Assembly (NCBI RefSeq): GCF_050286925.1
Contig: NZ_JBFWFX010000001.1
Coordinates: 186,001-250,000, forward strand
Source of the DNA: Caloranaerobacter sp050286925
GTDB taxonomy: Bacteria > Bacillota > Clostridia > Tissierellales > Thermohalobacteraceae
Reading direction: 5' to 3'
Length of the DNA: 64,000 bases
Numbering within the stretch: position 1 is the first letter of the stretch; the number at the start of each line of letters is the position of its first letter. Under the pieces are notes generated by a model. The model saw only the letters and a program-made list of their open reading frames with translations, was not told the DNA's origin and ran no database searches. Of the stretch, positions 41,909 to 50,750 are shown piece after piece. Position numbers and translations under genes: made by a program.

Positions 41909-42721
41909 ATGAATAGATTAAAAACAGTTTTATCAATAGGATTTATAATTATTCTATCTGTATTAAATTATGTATCGGCTGATAATTTTGATGCTTCAAT
42001 TAAAGAATATGCTATAATAAAAGCATTTAATGAAACAGATGCCGAATTATTAGAAATAGATATAAATTTTACTGAAAAAATTAATGATACATACTTAGAC
42101 TTAGATAGCCTTAATAAATTAAGTGAAGAAATTATAAACAAACTAGGTATAGATGGTTTAAAAGTGGACAAGAACCTTTTACAGGAAATGTATAATAATG
42201 ACAATATAGACAACTACTACTATGAAGATATATCACAGTCAAATGACCTCATACAATTGACGATATGGGGGAAGGATAAATATAAAAGGACTATTACAGC
42301 AATAATTTCTTCTTATAAAGATCCATATGATAACACTGGCGAGACAGATTTAGTCATTGATGTAGTACAAGAATATACAAAAGGTTTAAAAAAGACTATA
42401 GATGAAATTAGTAATATTTACAACAACTTCAATGCAAAACCAGAAATTACTACTTGTATTATTGGGACATTTGATGGAAAATTAAATGAAGATGAGAAAA
42501 TAAAAAAAGTATCTAAAGCACTAAGTAGCATAAATGGGAGAAAAGTTGAGGGGTTTTTTAATGATTCTCTTGTCAGCATTTCTGCTTATTCACCTGCAAT
42601 AGACGAATTCATATATACAGGAAACAATAAAATGAATGTCAACATAGCTTTGAGATACAATGAATACGAAGATAAAACTTATATCTGGATAGGAACACCA
42701 ATAATTTCAATTGGATACTAG
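41909..42721 (+). CDS. YwmB-like exported protein
   Basis: A 270-residue protein with an N-terminal signal or anchor (RLKTVLSIGFIIILSVLNYVSA) and an extracytoplasmic domain of alternating helices and strands. The similarity to YwmB (TATA-box-binding-protein fold) is weak by eye but the position, between atpC and murA-spoIID, is that of B. subtilis ywmB. Function unknown. GGGAGGG ribosome site in a potentially switchable leader. Confidence 0.7.
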   Translation: MNRLKTVLSIGFIIILSVLNYVSADNFDASIKEYAIIKAFNETDAELLEIDINFTEKINDTYLDLDSLNKLSEEIINKLGIDGLKVDKNLLQEMYNNDNIDNYYYEDISQSNDLIQLTIWGKDKYKRTITAIISSYKDPYDNTGETDLVIDVVQEYTKGLKKTIDEISNIYNNFNAKPEITTCIIGTFDGKLNEDEKIKKVSKALSSINGRKVEGFFNDSLVSISAYSPAIDEFIYTGNNKMNVNIALRYNEYEDKTYIWIGTPIISIGY

Positions 42722-42987
42722 GTTAAAATGTAAAATTGAAAATGAAAAATGTAAAATTAGTCTATGGTTTAATAGTCGATAGTCAATAGTTGATAGACTA
42801 AAAACTATTAACTATCAATTATTGACTACAAAAAATTAATTCTACGCTACAGATGACTAACGAATAGCTAATGACGAATAACGAACGACAAATAATACTA
42901 ACGACTGTTGACTAAAGACTAATAACTTTTAAAATTTAACATTCAACATTTAACATTTAAAATTTATATAGCATGGGAGGAAACAAA
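42722..42987. repeat. Intergenic word-repeat tract before murA
   Basis: Made of short repeated words: AAATGTAAAATT, ATAGTCGATAGTCAATAG, AACTATTAACTATCAATTATTG, and ACATTCAACATTTAACATTT, plus a half copy of the AATTAATT palindrome (42834-42850). No coding capacity. Confidence 0.6.
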
Positions 42988-44238
42988 TTGACAAAAATTA
43001 TTGTAGAAAAAAGTCCTCCATTAAAGGGGACGGTTAGAATAAGTGGAGCAAAAAATTCAGCCTTACCTATAATAGCAGCTTCATTATTGTCAACAGGAAA
43101 ATGCATACTAGAAGATATACCAGACTTAAGAGATGTAGACGTAATATGTGAGGTACTATCTTCTTTGGGAGCAGATGTAAAAAGAGTTTCTAGAGAAAAA
43201 TTACAAATAAATGCATCAATAATAGATAATTTTGAAGCTCCATACGAGCTAATGAAGAAAATGAGAGCATCTTTTTTAGTTATGGGGCCATTATTAGCGA
43301 GAATTGGTAAAGCTAGAGTTTCAATGCCAGGAGGATGTGCAATAGGAACAAGACCGATAGATTTACATCTTAAAGGCTTTAAAGCATTAGGAGCCAAAAT
43401 CGAAGTAGGGCATGGATATGTAGAAGCTAGTGCTGATAAACTTAAAGGAGATAAGATATATCTTGATTTCCCTAGCGTAGGAGCAACGGAAAATATTATG
43501 ATGGCAGCATCACTTGCAGAAGGAGAAACAATAATAGAAAATGCAGCACAAGAACCTGAAATAGTAGATTTAGCGAATTTCATTAATAAAATTGGAGGAG
43601 ATATAAAAGGAGCAGGTACTAGTACAATTAAGATAAAAGGAGTAAAAACTTTAAATGGCGGCAGACATCAGATAATACCTGATAGAATTGAAGCTGGAAC
43701 TTTCATGGTAGGGGCAGCTATAACTGGAGGAGATGTAATTATCGAAAATGTAGTAGTAGATCATATAAAATCAATTATTGCCAAACTGAAAGAAACAGGA
43801 GCAGAAATAATTGAAGATGGAGATAAAATTAGAATAATAGGTAAAAAGCCTATAAAGGCTATTGATATAAAAACAATGCCGTATCCAGGATTTCCAACAG
43901 ATATGCAAGCACAGTTTATGGCATTAATGAGCGTGGCTAATGGCACAAGTATAATTATTGAAACTGTATTTGAAAATAGATTTATGCATGTTGATGAGTT
44001 AAAGCGAATGGGTGCAAACATTAAGATAGAAGGAAGAAGTGCAGTCATACAAGGTATTGATAGGTTGATGGGTGCTCCTGTGAAAGCAACAGATTTAAGA
44101 GCAGGAGCGGCATTAATACTTTCTGGACTTATAGCAGAAGGAAAAACAGAAATAAGTAACATATTCCATATAGATAGAGGATATTCAAACATAGAACAGA
44201 AATTGTCAAAATTAGGAGCGAAGATATATAGGGAGTAG
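42988..44238 (+). CDS. murA: UDP-N-acetylglucosamine 1-carboxyvinyltransferase
   Basis: A 416-residue protein with the N-terminal KNSALPIIAA motif (Lys22-type) and the catalytic Cys loop MPGGCAIGTRPIDLHL near residue 112, plus the C-terminal DLRAGAALILSGLIAEG. It starts peptidoglycan synthesis by transferring enolpyruvate from PEP to UDP-GlcNAc. TTG 42988 follows GGGAGG with 7-base spacing; the ATG at 42973 lies upstream of that site. Position before spoIID matches B. subtilis murAA. Confidence 0.95.
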   Translation: MTKIIVEKSPPLKGTVRISGAKNSALPIIAASLLSTGKCILEDIPDLRDVDVICEVLSSLGADVKRVSREKLQINASIIDNFEAPYELMKKMRASFLVMGPLLARIGKARVSMPGGCAIGTRPIDLHLKGFKALGAKIEVGHGYVEASADKLKGDKIYLDFPSVGATENIMMAASLAEGETIIENAAQEPEIVDLANFINKIGGDIKGAGTSTIKIKGVKTLNGGRHQIIPDRIEAGTFMVGAAITGGDVIIENVVVDHIKSIIAKLKETGAEIIEDGDKIRIIGKKPIKAIDIKTMPYPGFPTDMQAQFMALMSVANGTSIIIETVFENRFMHVDELKRMGANIKIEGRSAVIQGIDRLMGAPVKATDLRAGAALILSGLIAEGKTEISNIFHIDRGYSNIEQKLSKLGAKIYRE

Positions 44239-44316
44239 GTGCTTGGTATTTGCGATAAAAAATTTAAAATTGAAAATGAAAAATTAGTTTATAGTCAATA
44301 GTCGACATAAGTAGAA

Positions 44317-44351
44317 AAAGATTTCCAATTTCCCGGGAAATCTTTTTTTTT
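44317..44351 (+). terminator. Terminator after murA
   Basis: AAAGATTTCC and GGGAAATCTTT form the stem, followed by a run of T. Confidence 0.8.
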
Positions 44352-44691
44352 ATGACAAAATACAGAAAACAGTAAACAGGTGACAGAGAACAGGGTACAG
44401 GATAAATAGAGTTGCCAGTTATCAAAATGCAGAATAGCCAACAGCTAACAGTTCATAGCGAAGAATTAATTCTCCGCTACCACTACCTAATAACTATTGA
44501 CTAATTGTTAATGGCTTTTAGCTATCTATTATCATTTGATTTTTAATTTTACATTTCTGCCGTCTGTTTTCTTGCAATTGATTTTTATCTCCTGTTTTCT
44601 ATTTTCTATTCTCTGTCCTCTAATCTCTGATTTCTGTTCTCTGTTTTCTGTCCCCTGTCCTCTGTCTTCTGGCAACTGTTCCCTGCTGAAT

Positions 44692-44721
44692 GCATATCTT
44701 TTCAACATAAATCATAATTAT
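44692..44721 (+). promoter_or_regulatory. Sigma-E-type promoter candidate of spoIID
   Basis: CATATC-like -35 (44693-44698) and CATAATTA -10 (44713-44720) spaced as in sigma-E promoters (consensus ATATT and CATACAAT). In B. subtilis spoIID is a sigma-E gene, which supports the reading. Confidence 0.5.
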
Positions 44722-44757
44722 ATTTAAGAACAAATTATATAAACTAAGGGGGAGAAT

Positions 44758-45741
44758 ATGAGGGAACTAGGTTTATATCTACTTTTTTTATTATTTATAA
44801 TAATCATAATTCCAGCATTATTATTGATAGGGGGTATTTCAGATACAAAATATAAGGATAAAGATATAGAAGATTCAAATAAAAAGAATATCATAAAAGT
44901 TTATAATATCAATACCAAAAAAGTTGAAGAAATTGAATTAGATGAATATATAAAAGGAGTAGTTGCAGCTGAAATGCCGGCTGCTTTTGAGATTGAGGCT
45001 TTAAAAGCTCAGGCAGTAGCTGCTAGAACATATGCGATATATCATTTAGAAAAATTTAAAAATGGACATCCAGATCATCCTGAAGCACCATTATGCACAG
45101 GAATACATTGTCAAGCTTGGCTTTCTAAAGATGAGCTTATTAAACTGCATTCAGAAAATTGGATGAAAGAATATTGGCCCAAAATAGAACAAGCAGTAGA
45201 TAGTACAAAAGGATTAATTGTTACATATAATGGTAAACCAATTGAACCTCTTTTTCATTCAACAAGTGGAGGTATGACAGAAGATTCGGAAGCAGTATTT
45301 GTTTCGAAAATTCCATATCTTAGAAGCGTTCCCAGTCCTTATGAAGATGGAGCGCCAAAATTAAGAGAAGTAGTAAAAATGACAGTTGATGAGTTTATTT
45401 CAAAATTAAAAAGCAAATATCCAAACGTAAAATTAACTAAAAATAATTTACAGCAAAAAATTAAGCTTATAGAAAAAAGCCAGAGTGGCAGGATTATTAA
45501 AGTTATGATAGATAGCGAAATTGTTTCAGGCAAAGAAATAAGACGCTTATTTAATCTTAATTCCACTAACTTTAAAATAACATTAAAAAGAAACGGCTAT
45601 ATTGAAATAGAAACTATAGGGTATGGCCATGGTGTTGGGATGAGTCAATGGGGTGCTAATGGTATGGCCAAAAAAGGAAGTAGCTTCGAAGAAATTTTAA
45701 AACATTATTATACAGGAGTAGAAATAAAAAAAATATATTAA
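44758..45741 (+). CDS. spoIID: Stage II sporulation protein D
   Basis: A 327-residue protein with an N-terminal membrane anchor (residues ~5-27) and the SpoIID domain: EYIKGVVAAEMPAAFEIEALKAQAVAARTYA near residue 62, LFHSTSGGMTEDSE near 168 and GYGHGVGMSQWGANGMA near 290. It is a lytic transglycosylase acting with SpoIIP during engulfment. AGGGGGAG ribosome site. Neighbours murA and spoIIQ as in other spore-formers. Confidence 0.95.
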   Translation: MRELGLYLLFLLFIIIIIPALLLIGGISDTKYKDKDIEDSNKKNIIKVYNINTKKVEEIELDEYIKGVVAAEMPAAFEIEALKAQAVAARTYAIYHLEKFKNGHPDHPEAPLCTGIHCQAWLSKDELIKLHSENWMKEYWPKIEQAVDSTKGLIVTYNGKPIEPLFHSTSGGMTEDSEAVFVSKIPYLRSVPSPYEDGAPKLREVVKMTVDEFISKLKSKYPNVKLTKNNLQQKIKLIEKSQSGRIIKVMIDSEIVSGKEIRRLFNLNSTNFKITLKRNGYIEIETIGYGHGVGMSQWGANGMAKKGSSFEEILKHYYTGVEIKKIY

Positions 45742-45759
45742 TTAAGAGTTATAGTTAAT

Positions 45760-45800
45760 GCTCTAAAATCTAGGGAACTCTAGGTTTTAGAGCGTTTTTC
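45760..45800 (+). terminator. Terminator after spoIID
   Basis: GCTCTAAAATCTAG and CTAGGTTTTAGAGC pair with one mismatch and are followed by GTTTTTC. Confidence 0.85.
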
Positions 45801-45839
45801 TTTCTATTCCAAAATTTTATCCCAAAAAACAAAAAACAT

Positions 45840-45869
45840 GTATTAAATACTAATAAATGGTGATAATAC
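45840..45869 (+). promoter_or_regulatory. Sigma-F-type promoter candidate of spoIIQ
   Basis: GTATT (45840-45844) and GGTGATAATAC (45859-45869) with a 14-bp gap fit the sigma-F/G pattern (GTATA, GGnnAnAnT). In B. subtilis spoIIQ is a forespore sigma-F gene. Confidence 0.55.
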
Positions 45870-45889
45870 TAGATGTGGAGGTGATCTAC

Positions 45890-46708
45890 TTGGAAGACAA
45901 AAATAATTATCAGGAAAATAGATGGTTAAGTTTTAGGAATAATATTTCAAAATTTTTAGATAAAGATGGATTCTATCTTATTTTATTCTTATGTATTTGT
46001 ATAGTAGCGACAACTGCCGTTTGGGTTTCTAATAACAACTTAAATAAATACAAAACAATAGAAAACAAAAATGATTTGCTTTTAGCCGAGGAGTCAGATT
46101 CAAATGTAGAGTTTTCATTAATTGATGAAGAGGAAAATGTCAATATTCCAGATATAGAAGTAGTAGAAACAACAAATGATAAAGAGTCTAAGAAAACAGA
46201 AGATAAAGAGATCAAGTCTACAGAAAAACAAAAGACAAAGGCTGTAAGTTCTTCAAAAGTGACGGTTAAAAAGAAGGCTAAAAGCAAAGTAAAGTCAATG
46301 ATAATGCCTGTTATTGGGACAATATCAATGGATTATGCTGAAGATAAGCTAGTTTATTCAAAAACTCTAGAACAATGGACTACACATAATGGCATTGATA
46401 TTAAGGCAAGAGAAGGAAGTGTAGTGAAAGCAGTATTAGATGGAACTATTACTCAAATAAAAAATGATAATGCCCTGGGAATAGTCATAACTATAGATCA
46501 TGGAAATGGACTGGTAACTAAATACGGTAATTTATCAACAGATGAGATTGTAACTGTAGGGCAAAAAGTAAAACAGGGAGACCCAATTAGCGGAGTTGGT
46601 AAAGGAGTAGGTTTTGAACTTGCTCAAGGACCTCATCTTCATTTTGAGGTTATAAAAGATGGAAAGAATATTGACCCTAAGCTGTATTTACCTAAGTTTA
46701 CAAAATAA
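45890..46708 (+). CDS. spoIIQ: Stage II sporulation protein Q (M23 peptidase domain)
   Basis: A 272-residue protein: membrane helix near residues 28-48, a Glu/Lys/Thr-rich linker (about 75-140), and a C-terminal LytM/M23 domain with THNGIDIKAREG near 166 and GPHLHFEVIKDG near 248. The zinc ligands (H, D and HxH) all seem present, as in clostridial SpoIIQ but unlike B. subtilis SpoIIQ. It forms the forespore side of the SpoIIQ-SpoIIIAH channel. TTG 45890 follows GGAGGTGATC. Confidence 0.88.
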   Translation: MEDKNNYQENRWLSFRNNISKFLDKDGFYLILFLCICIVATTAVWVSNNNLNKYKTIENKNDLLLAEESDSNVEFSLIDEEENVNIPDIEVVETTNDKESKKTEDKEIKSTEKQKTKAVSSSKVTVKKKAKSKVKSMIMPVIGTISMDYAEDKLVYSKTLEQWTTHNGIDIKAREGSVVKAVLDGTITQIKNDNALGIVITIDHGNGLVTKYGNLSTDEIVTVGQKVKQGDPISGVGKGVGFELAQGPHLHFEVIKDGKNIDPKLYLPKFTK

Positions 46709-46791
46709 GGACATATTAGTTCTATAATATGCACAAGATGCATATTAATGTAAAAAAAGACTCTAAACAAGTAGGCAAAGGGGGTTGTATA

Positions 46792-47049
46792 TTGAAAGAT
46801 TATATAGAAGAAAGAGCTATAGAAATTGCAAAATACATAATAAAGGAACAAGCAACTGTAAGGCAAACAGCAAGCGTATTTGGTGTTAGTAAAAGCACTG
46901 TTCATAAAGATGTTACAGAACGTCTTCCCAAGATAAACCCTCTTATAGCAGGAAAAGTGAAAAAAGTACTAGATAAGAATAAAGCCGAAAGACATATTAG
47001 GGGTGGAAAAGCAACAAAAATGAAATACCAAGCTCTTAGTAGACAATGA
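46792..47049 (+). CDS. spoIIID: Sporulation transcriptional regulator SpoIIID
   Basis: An 85-residue helix-turn-helix protein: KDYIEERAIEIAKYIIKEQATVRQTA, then the recognition helix FGVSKSTVHKDVTERLP near residue 35, and a basic C-terminal tail. It acts in the mother cell with sigma E. TTG 46792 with AAAGGGGG matches the family length; the upstream ATGs would add an untypical extension. Confidence 0.95.
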   Translation: MKDYIEERAIEIAKYIIKEQATVRQTASVFGVSKSTVHKDVTERLPKINPLIAGKVKKVLDKNKAERHIRGGKATKMKYQALSRQ

Positions 47050-47097
47050 ACAAGAACAAAATCTTCGATTTAAACAAATTAAGGAAGATTTTGCCCT

Positions 47098-47165
47098 ATC
47101 CATAAACGGAAATTATATTCAAAAAATAGTTTATAATCTAACAAAGAATATAATTTCCTATGGAT
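47098..47165. repeat. ATCCAT-GGAAATTAT palindromic element, copy 2
   Basis: ATCCATAaacGGAAATTATA (47098-47117) and the reverse arm GAATATAATTTCCTATGGAT (47146-47165). Same arms as at 30530-30595. Confidence 0.7.
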
Positions 47166-47192
47166 TATAAGAAAATTTATATACAGAGGGAG

Positions 47193-47230
47193 AATATTAT
47201 CCTTCCATTTGGAAGGATAATATTTTTTTT
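47193..47230 (+). terminator. Terminator after spoIIID
   Basis: AATATTATCCTTCC and GGAAGGATAATATT, loop ATTT, followed by a T run. Confidence 0.92.
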
Positions 47231-47552
47231 GAAAAATGAAAAAATTAAAGGAATTTTATACATTTTGTAGAAATAGATAAAGGGAAATTATGAGCAGATT
47301 TTTGATTTAACTTAGTGTTTTATACTAATAAGGTGTAAACTGTCAAGATTTACATAGATATGTTTCTTAAGAATATAAACTAAGTAATTATTGAACAGTT
47401 CAAACAATTGGCAAACTTTGTTTTAAAATGTCCAACAATTAACGGTTATCAGCTATCGGCTGTTAGCTGTTAACCTATTTAAGTTTTTAAACTGCAGAGC
47501 TTACGGATCCGCTCCAAATATAAGATAATAAAAGAAAGTGAGGTTAGGCTGA

Positions 47553-48581
47553 ATGTTTGGATTTAGGACGGACATTGGTATTGATTTGGGCACCGCTAGT
47601 GTACTGGTGTATATAAAAGGAAAGGGAATAGTATTAAAAGAGCCGTCAGTAGTAGCTATCGATAAAAATACTAATAAAGTATTAGCAGTAGGGGAAGAAG
47701 CAAGAAGAATGCTTGGTAGGACACCAGGCAATATTGTTGCAATTAGACCTTTGAGGGACGGTGTAATATCAGATTTTGAAATCACACAAAAAATGTTAAA
47801 ACATTTTATTAATAAAGCTGTAGGCAAAATGCTTTTTAGACCTAGAATAATAGTATGTGTTCCAAGTGGAGTAACAGAGGTTGAGAAAAAGGCAGTAATA
47901 GATGCAAGCAATCAAGCTGGCGCTAGAAAAACCTATCTTATAGAAGAACCTATTGCGGCAGCTATTGGAGCGGAATTAGACATATATAAACCAATAGGAA
48001 ATATGGTAATAGACATTGGCGGTGGAACAACAGATATAGCGGTTATATCTTTAGGTGGTATAGTTGTTAGCAAGTCAATTAAAATAGCTGGCGACAAATT
48101 TGATGAAGCTATAATAAAATACATAAGGAAGAAGCATAATATGATGATTGGTGAACGTACTGCAGAAGATTTAAAGATAAAAATCGGTACTGCTTTTCCT
48201 AGAGAAAAGGAAGTATATATGGAAGTAAGAGGTAGAAATTTAGTTTCTGGTTTACCAAGAACTATAAGAATATCTTCAACTGAAGTATTAGAAGCTTTAG
48301 ATGAACCGGTAACTGCTATTGCAGATGCTGTGCATTCAGTTTTAGAGAAGACTCCACCAGAATTATCATCAGATTTAAGTAACAAAGGTATTATAATGAC
48401 AGGTGGCGGCTCTTTATTATATGGACTAGATAAGCGTATTAGTGAGAGAACAGGGATACCAGTAAAAGTAGCAGAGGATGCTATATCTTGTGTAGCTATT
48501 GGAACAGGTAAAGTTTTAGATTCTATTGATGTGTTAGAAAGTGGATTGATTACAGAAGAAGATACAAGGAAGTATTATTAG
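47553..48581 (+). CDS. mbl: MreB-like cell-shape protein Mbl
   Basis: A 342-residue actin homologue with the phosphate loops GIDLGTASVLVYIKGKGIVL near the start and IDIGGGTTDIAVISLGG near 155, and the GIIMTGGGSLLYGLD motif near 287. It forms membrane-associated filaments guiding cell-wall elongation. The position after spoIIID and before flagellar rod genes is that of mbl in B. subtilis. AGAAAGTGAGG ribosome site. Confidence 0.94.
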   Translation: MFGFRTDIGIDLGTASVLVYIKGKGIVLKEPSVVAIDKNTNKVLAVGEEARRMLGRTPGNIVAIRPLRDGVISDFEITQKMLKHFINKAVGKMLFRPRIIVCVPSGVTEVEKKAVIDASNQAGARKTYLIEEPIAAAIGAELDIYKPIGNMVIDIGGGTTDIAVISLGGIVVSKSIKIAGDKFDEAIIKYIRKKHNMMIGERTAEDLKIKIGTAFPREKEVYMEVRGRNLVSGLPRTIRISSTEVLEALDEPVTAIADAVHSVLEKTPPELSSDLSNKGIIMTGGGSLLYGLDKRISERTGIPVKVAEDAISCVAIGTGKVLDSIDVLESGLITEEDTRKYY

Positions 48582-48684
48582 TAGCAAATTGCAATTATTC
48601 CCTGGCAACTTAAGCACACACAAACATCGGACAGTAAATAGTTAAAAGCGAGTGACGAAAGATTAATTACAAGGAGTGAGTTAA

Positions 48685-49758
48685 ATGAACAGAGGATTAT
48701 ATGCATCAGCGACATCATTATTAATAAATCAAAAAAGACTGGATACAATATCTAATAATTTAGCTAATATTAATACTACTGGATTTAAAAAAGATGTACT
48801 CATCTCAGAATCATTTCCAGAAGTGCTTTTAAGAAAAATTAATGATATAATAGATATGGATAATCATGGTCAGTTTAAAGGAGTAAATATTGAGAAAGAT
48901 GGCGATACTTACAAGTTAAGTATTAACTCAGGATATTTTAGAATAAAGACACCTCTTGGAATTAGCCATACAAGAGAAATAAGATTTACAATAGATGAAG
49001 AGGGATACCTTAGAACATACTATAAAGATGGCAATGATGCTTTAAAAACAGATGGTGGGAATTATGTGCTTGGGAGAAATGGAAAAATAAAAGTTGATAG
49101 TAAAGACATTGAGATTGATAGTAATGGCAATATCATATTAAATGGTAAAATAATAGATAATCTAATAGAATTTCCACAGCTAGATGTAATAGGGACTATA
49201 AACTCAGGAGTTAAAACAAGTAGAGTTTTTATTAACTTTAATCAGGGTAATATAATAGAAACAGGAAACGATTTAGATTTTGCACTTAAAGGCGACGGTT
49301 TCTTTAAAGTATACGATGGCGAAAAAATACTGTATACAAGAGATGGGTCTTTTTCACTAAATGATAAAGGAGAACTTGTTACTACAGAAGGATATTTTGT
49401 TTTAGGAAAATATGGTTCAATAATATTAGAAGGTAGTAACTTTACTATTAACGAAAACGGAGAAATTATTAAAGATGGTGAAGTTATAGACAAACTTGAT
49501 ATAGTTGATATAAAAAACAAAGAATTTCTAAGGAAAAAAGGTTATAATCTTTATAAAATAGAAGACAACGTAGAGCCTGAAGAAGTACCTTTTGATGGAC
49601 AAGTTTTAAGAGGATACTTAGAAGGTTCAAATGTTGAGAGCATAAAAGAAATGGTTAATATGATAAGTGTGCTAAGAAATTATGAAGCAAGCCAAAAAAT
49701 ACTAAAAATACAAGATGAACTATTAGGTAAAGTTGTAAGTGATATAGCGAGAATATAA
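48685..49758 (+). CDS. flhO: Flagellar rod/hook-basal body protein (FlhO-like)
   Basis: A 357-residue axial protein with the N-terminal rod motif NQKRLDTISNNLANINTTGFKKD (residues ~16-38) and the C-terminal helical motif LEGSNVESIKEMVNMISVLRNYEASQKIL. These terminal helices form the D0 coiled coil of axial proteins. It is longer than FlgG because of a central insertion. AAGGAGTGAG ribosome site. The pair with the next gene corresponds to flhO-flhP after mbl in B. subtilis. Confidence 0.9.
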   Translation: MNRGLYASATSLLINQKRLDTISNNLANINTTGFKKDVLISESFPEVLLRKINDIIDMDNHGQFKGVNIEKDGDTYKLSINSGYFRIKTPLGISHTREIRFTIDEEGYLRTYYKDGNDALKTDGGNYVLGRNGKIKVDSKDIEIDSNGNIILNGKIIDNLIEFPQLDVIGTINSGVKTSRVFINFNQGNIIETGNDLDFALKGDGFFKVYDGEKILYTRDGSFSLNDKGELVTTEGYFVLGKYGSIILEGSNFTINENGEIIKDGEVIDKLDIVDIKNKEFLRKKGYNLYKIEDNVEPEEVPFDGQVLRGYLEGSNVESIKEMVNMISVLRNYEASQKILKIQDELLGKVVSDIARI

Positions 49759-49944
49759 AATTTAGAAATTTAAAATTGGAAATGTAAAATGTAAAATTAG
49801 TCAACAGTCAATAGATTTAAGATTATTAGCTATCAGTTAAATTTGTAATATCAAAATTAAAAGCTGATAGCGAAGAGTTAAATTTATATTGCTAATAACT
49901 GTTGACTAAAGATTAACGACTAATAAAGGAGAGGGGTAAATAAA
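49759..49944. repeat. Intergenic word-repeat tract between the rod genes
   Basis: AT-rich words AAATTTAAAATTGGAAATG, AGTCAACAGTCAATAG, TTAGCTATCAG and ACTGTTGACTAAAG, the same vocabulary as at 42722-42987. No gene. Confidence 0.5.
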
Positions 49945-50742
49945 ATGATACGTTCTCTATGGACAGCAGCCACAGGAATGAAGGCACAGCAGCTTAATAT
50001 TGATACAATTTCAAATAACCTAGCTAATGTAAATACAACATCATATAAAAGTCAGAGAGTTGAGTTTAAAGATCTTTTCTATGAAACGTTAAAAAGAACG
50101 AATTTAAATGATGATAAGGGAAGGCCTGTAAATTTAGAAGTAGGGCATGGTGTTATGCCAACAGCTACAACAAGAGATTTTAAAATAGGCAGCTTGATAG
50201 AAACACAAAACCCATTAGATTTAGCAATAGATGGAGAAGGTTTTTTTGCAGTATTAACACCAAATGGGCAGATAAAGTATACAAGAGATGGAAGTTTTAA
50301 ACTTAGTATTGACGAAGACGAAGGGAAACTGACTACATCGGAAGGATATTTTGTTCTAAACGAAGATGATGAAGAAATAGTTATAGACAGTAATTTATCG
50401 GACATAACTATAGATGAGCTAGGATATATAACTGCAAAAGATGAACAAGGTGAAATTGTAGAGTTGGGAAGATTAAAATTTGTTAAGTTTATGAATCCAG
50501 AGGGACTTATTAGTGAGGGACAGAACCTATATAGTGCAACAAGTGCATCTGGAGAAGAAATATCAGTAGATGCTGAAGAAATGGATAGTAGAATTATGCA
50601 GGGTTATCTTGAATCGTCAAATGTGCAAGTAGTTGATGAAATGGTAAAGATGATTACAGCTCAAAGAGCATACGAAATAAATTCAAAATCAATCCAAACA
50701 ACAGATGAAATGCTACAGATGGCAAACAACTTGAGGAGATAG
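49945..50742 (+). CDS. flhP: Flagellar rod protein (FlhP/FlgG-like)
   Basis: A 265-residue axial protein: N-terminal TAATGMKAQQLNIDTISNNLANVNTTSYK and FKDLFYETL, C-terminal LESSNVQVVDEMVKMITAQRAYEINSKSIQTTDEMLQMANNL. This is the FlgG-type pattern of the distal rod. GGAGAGGGG ribosome site. It is followed after 8 bp by the rod-binding protein. Confidence 0.92.
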   Translation: MIRSLWTAATGMKAQQLNIDTISNNLANVNTTSYKSQRVEFKDLFYETLKRTNLNDDKGRPVNLEVGHGVMPTATTRDFKIGSLIETQNPLDLAIDGEGFFAVLTPNGQIKYTRDGSFKLSIDEDEGKLTTSEGYFVLNEDDEEIVIDSNLSDITIDELGYITAKDEQGEIVELGRLKFVKFMNPEGLISEGQNLYSATSASGEEISVDAEEMDSRIMQGYLESSNVQVVDEMVKMITAQRAYEINSKSIQTTDEMLQMANNLRR

Positions 50743-50750
50743 GTGATTTT

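Larger units (their letters stand above)
44239..44757. other. Repeat-rich intergenic region between murA and spoIID
   Basis: Contains the murA terminator (44317-44351), ACAG-rich words on the plus strand (44360-44400), a copy of the AATTAATT palindrome (44455-44480), and a 130-bp pyrimidine-rich tract of CTCTGT-like words (about 44565-44685) complementary in character to the ACAG-rich part. A sigma-E-type promoter candidate is at its end (44692-44721). Confidence 0.6.
47050..47552. other. Intergenic region between spoIIID and mbl
   Basis: Holds a 68-bp palindromic element (47098-47165), a strong terminator (47193-47230) and repeat words (TAGCTGTTAACC type, 47440-47475). No small gene and no convincing mbl promoter was found. 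Confidence 0.55.

Noticed and set aside
44536..44727. 63-residue frame rich in Cys, Ser and Leu
   Set aside because: It is the translation of the pyrimidine-rich repeat tract and has no ribosome site.
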